From Actinomycetota bacterium (lineage in GTDB: Bacteria > Actinomycetota > Thermoleophilia > Solirubrobacterales > Solirubrobacteraceae), in NCBI GenBank assembly GCA_005884115.1, contig VAXW01000005.1, positions 1,054,001-1,118,000 on the forward strand: 64,000 nucleotides of DNA. Direction: 5' to 3'. How positions within the stretch are numbered: the stretch's first letter is position 1; every line of letters starts with the position of its first letter. Below the pieces are notes generated by a model, which worked only from the letters and a program-made list of their open reading frames with translations, searched no databases and was not told the DNA's origin. Positions 63,197 to 64,000 of the stretch are shown in pieces. Position numbers and translations under genes: made by a program.

Positions 63197-64000
63197 ATGA
63201 TCATCAACGCGCACGCTCCGCCGAGCTCCCGCGGATGGATCGCGGCGGCTGCGGCCGCCGCCCTGTCCGCTATCGGCTTGCTCGCAGCGACCGTGGCTGC
63301 GATCGGCGGCGTGTCTGTGGACCAGTTCGGTCTGACGAACGCGAGCGACGTCCGTGCGGCTCCTCCCGCTTCTGCCGCGCGCGACATTCCACCTGATTTC
63401 CTGCGCCTGTACGCGCAGGCGGCAGCCTCCTACGGGCTCGACTGGGCAGTTCTGGCTGCGATCGGCAAGGTCGAGTGCGACCACGGGCGCGCGCACGATC
63501 CGTCTTGTACGCGCGAGGGCGCCGTCAATGGTGCGCGCGCAGGCGGGCCGATGCAGTTCATCGAGTCGACCTGGGCCCGCTACGGGCTGGACGCCGACGG
63601 CGACGGACGCGCCAACCGCTGGGACCCGGCCGATGCCATCTATGCGGCTGCCAACTATCTACGTGCCTCGGGGGCTCCGCGGGACTACAGGCGCGCGATC
63701 CTCGCCTACAACCACAGCCGCGCCTATCTCGCCGAGGTCGAAGCCCTCGCTGCCCGCTATCGAGACGCTGCCAGCGCGACGCCGGACGAAGTCGGGTCCG
63801 AAGGCGAGGGTGCAGGTGCCCTCGGCGATGCGCTCGCGGCGAGGACGGCGACGCCAGTCGTGTTCGTAGCTGGCGAACGCGCGATGCTGGTGCCTGGCCA
63901 GGGCCACGTCGCGTTTGTTCCGGCTGACGTCCCAGCAACCGTGCAGGCGATGGTCATCGCGGGCAACGAGCTGCAGGCCCTGCGCTATGGACGAGACGGG
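63197..64000 (+). CDS. Lytic transglycosylase-like cell-wall hydrolase (partial, TcpG-like)
   Basis: The open frame runs off the window at 268 codons. A transmembrane anchor (GWIAAAAAAALSAIGLLAATVAAIGG) is followed by an SLT/MltB-type domain: YGLDWAVLAAIGKVECDHGRAHDPSC with the catalytic Glu, then AGGPMQFIESTWARYGLDADGDGRANRWDPADAIYAAANYLRASG and YRRAILAYNHSRAYLAEV. It would locally open peptidoglycan for the conjugation channel, as TcpG does in pCW3. The C-terminal continuation (GERAMLVPGQGHVAFVPADVPA) may lead to a second domain outside the window. Confidence 0.85.
   Translation, partial: MIINAHAPPSSRGWIAAAAAAALSAIGLLAATVAAIGGVSVDQFGLTNASDVRAAPPASAARDIPPDFLRLYAQAAASYGLDWAVLAAIGKVECDHGRAHDPSCTREGAVNGARAGGPMQFIESTWARYGLDADGDGRANRWDPADAIYAAANYLRASGAPRDYRRAILAYNHSRAYLAEVEALAARYRDAASATPDEVGSEGEGAGALGDALAARTATPVVFVAGERAMLVPGQGHVAFVPADVPATVQAMVIAGNELQALRYGRDG

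Noticed and set aside
54879..64000. Integrase, relaxase or att repeats for the conjugation module.
   Set aside because: None could be identified in the part seen; borders are probably outside the window.

Overview
The window is GC-rich, densely coded actinobacterial chromosome. Many genes start with GTG, and genes are chained by 1 to 4 base overlaps. Gene families such as paired A-type oxidases, a mycobacterial-style triacylglycerol operon and a Tcp-type transfer system suggest a Thermoleophilia/Solirubrobacterales-like organism. That placement is inference from gene content; no rRNA is present.

Layout. 0-7.3 kb: end of glmM, glmS, a GYD-domain protein, then an overlapping chain nnr-alr-CCA transferase-like gene and a HIT protein (cell-wall precursors, nucleotide repair, tRNA). 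7.3-11.2 kb: a secreted protein, a Ser-rich lipoprotein plus zinc-ribbon pair, a family 4 glycosyltransferase, and a lipoprotein fusing cytochrome c to a cupredoxin. 11.2-20.4 kb: two complete but different heme-copper oxidase gene sets. One is A2-type (subunit I motif YSHPAVY, with subunits II and III, a duplicated stress-type protein and micro-membrane proteins). The other is A1-type (GHPEVY, with subunit II, heme O synthase and two overlapping micro-membrane proteins). 20.4-35 kb: fatty-acid oxidation genes, a C26 amidotransferase/PAP2/LPG-synthase-like operon, trxB, an ECF sigma-ogt pair with an HD-GYP relic behind it, glyS, and Nudix, OsmC and DUF1015 proteins, ending at tRNA-Pro. 35-39.5 kb: loosely packed accessory DNA with truncated genes and a MerR regulator divergent from a small membrane protein across a promoter with a 19-bp spacer.

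39.7-47.8 kb: a glycerolipid operon with a PlsB-like acyltransferase, a HAD-PlsC fusion, gpsA and a WS/DGAT wax ester/triacylglycerol synthase. A benzoylformate-decarboxylase-like ThDP enzyme follows. 47.8-55 kb: a gene-poor patch, an MFS exporter, an HxlR regulator, lon, a YihY-like membrane protein and a deazaflavin-dependent oxidoreductase family protein. 55-64 kb: the start of a Tcp-type (Gram-positive) conjugation machine, headed by a sigma-70-like protein. It carries TcpC, TcpD-like, TcpE, TcpF/VirB4, VirB6-like and a lytic transglycosylase that runs off the window.

The genes group into three stories: a branched respiratory chain with its own soluble-domain electron carrier, a storage-lipid assembly line that makes its own glycerol-3-phosphate, and an integrated conjugative module whose integrase and borders are not visible here.
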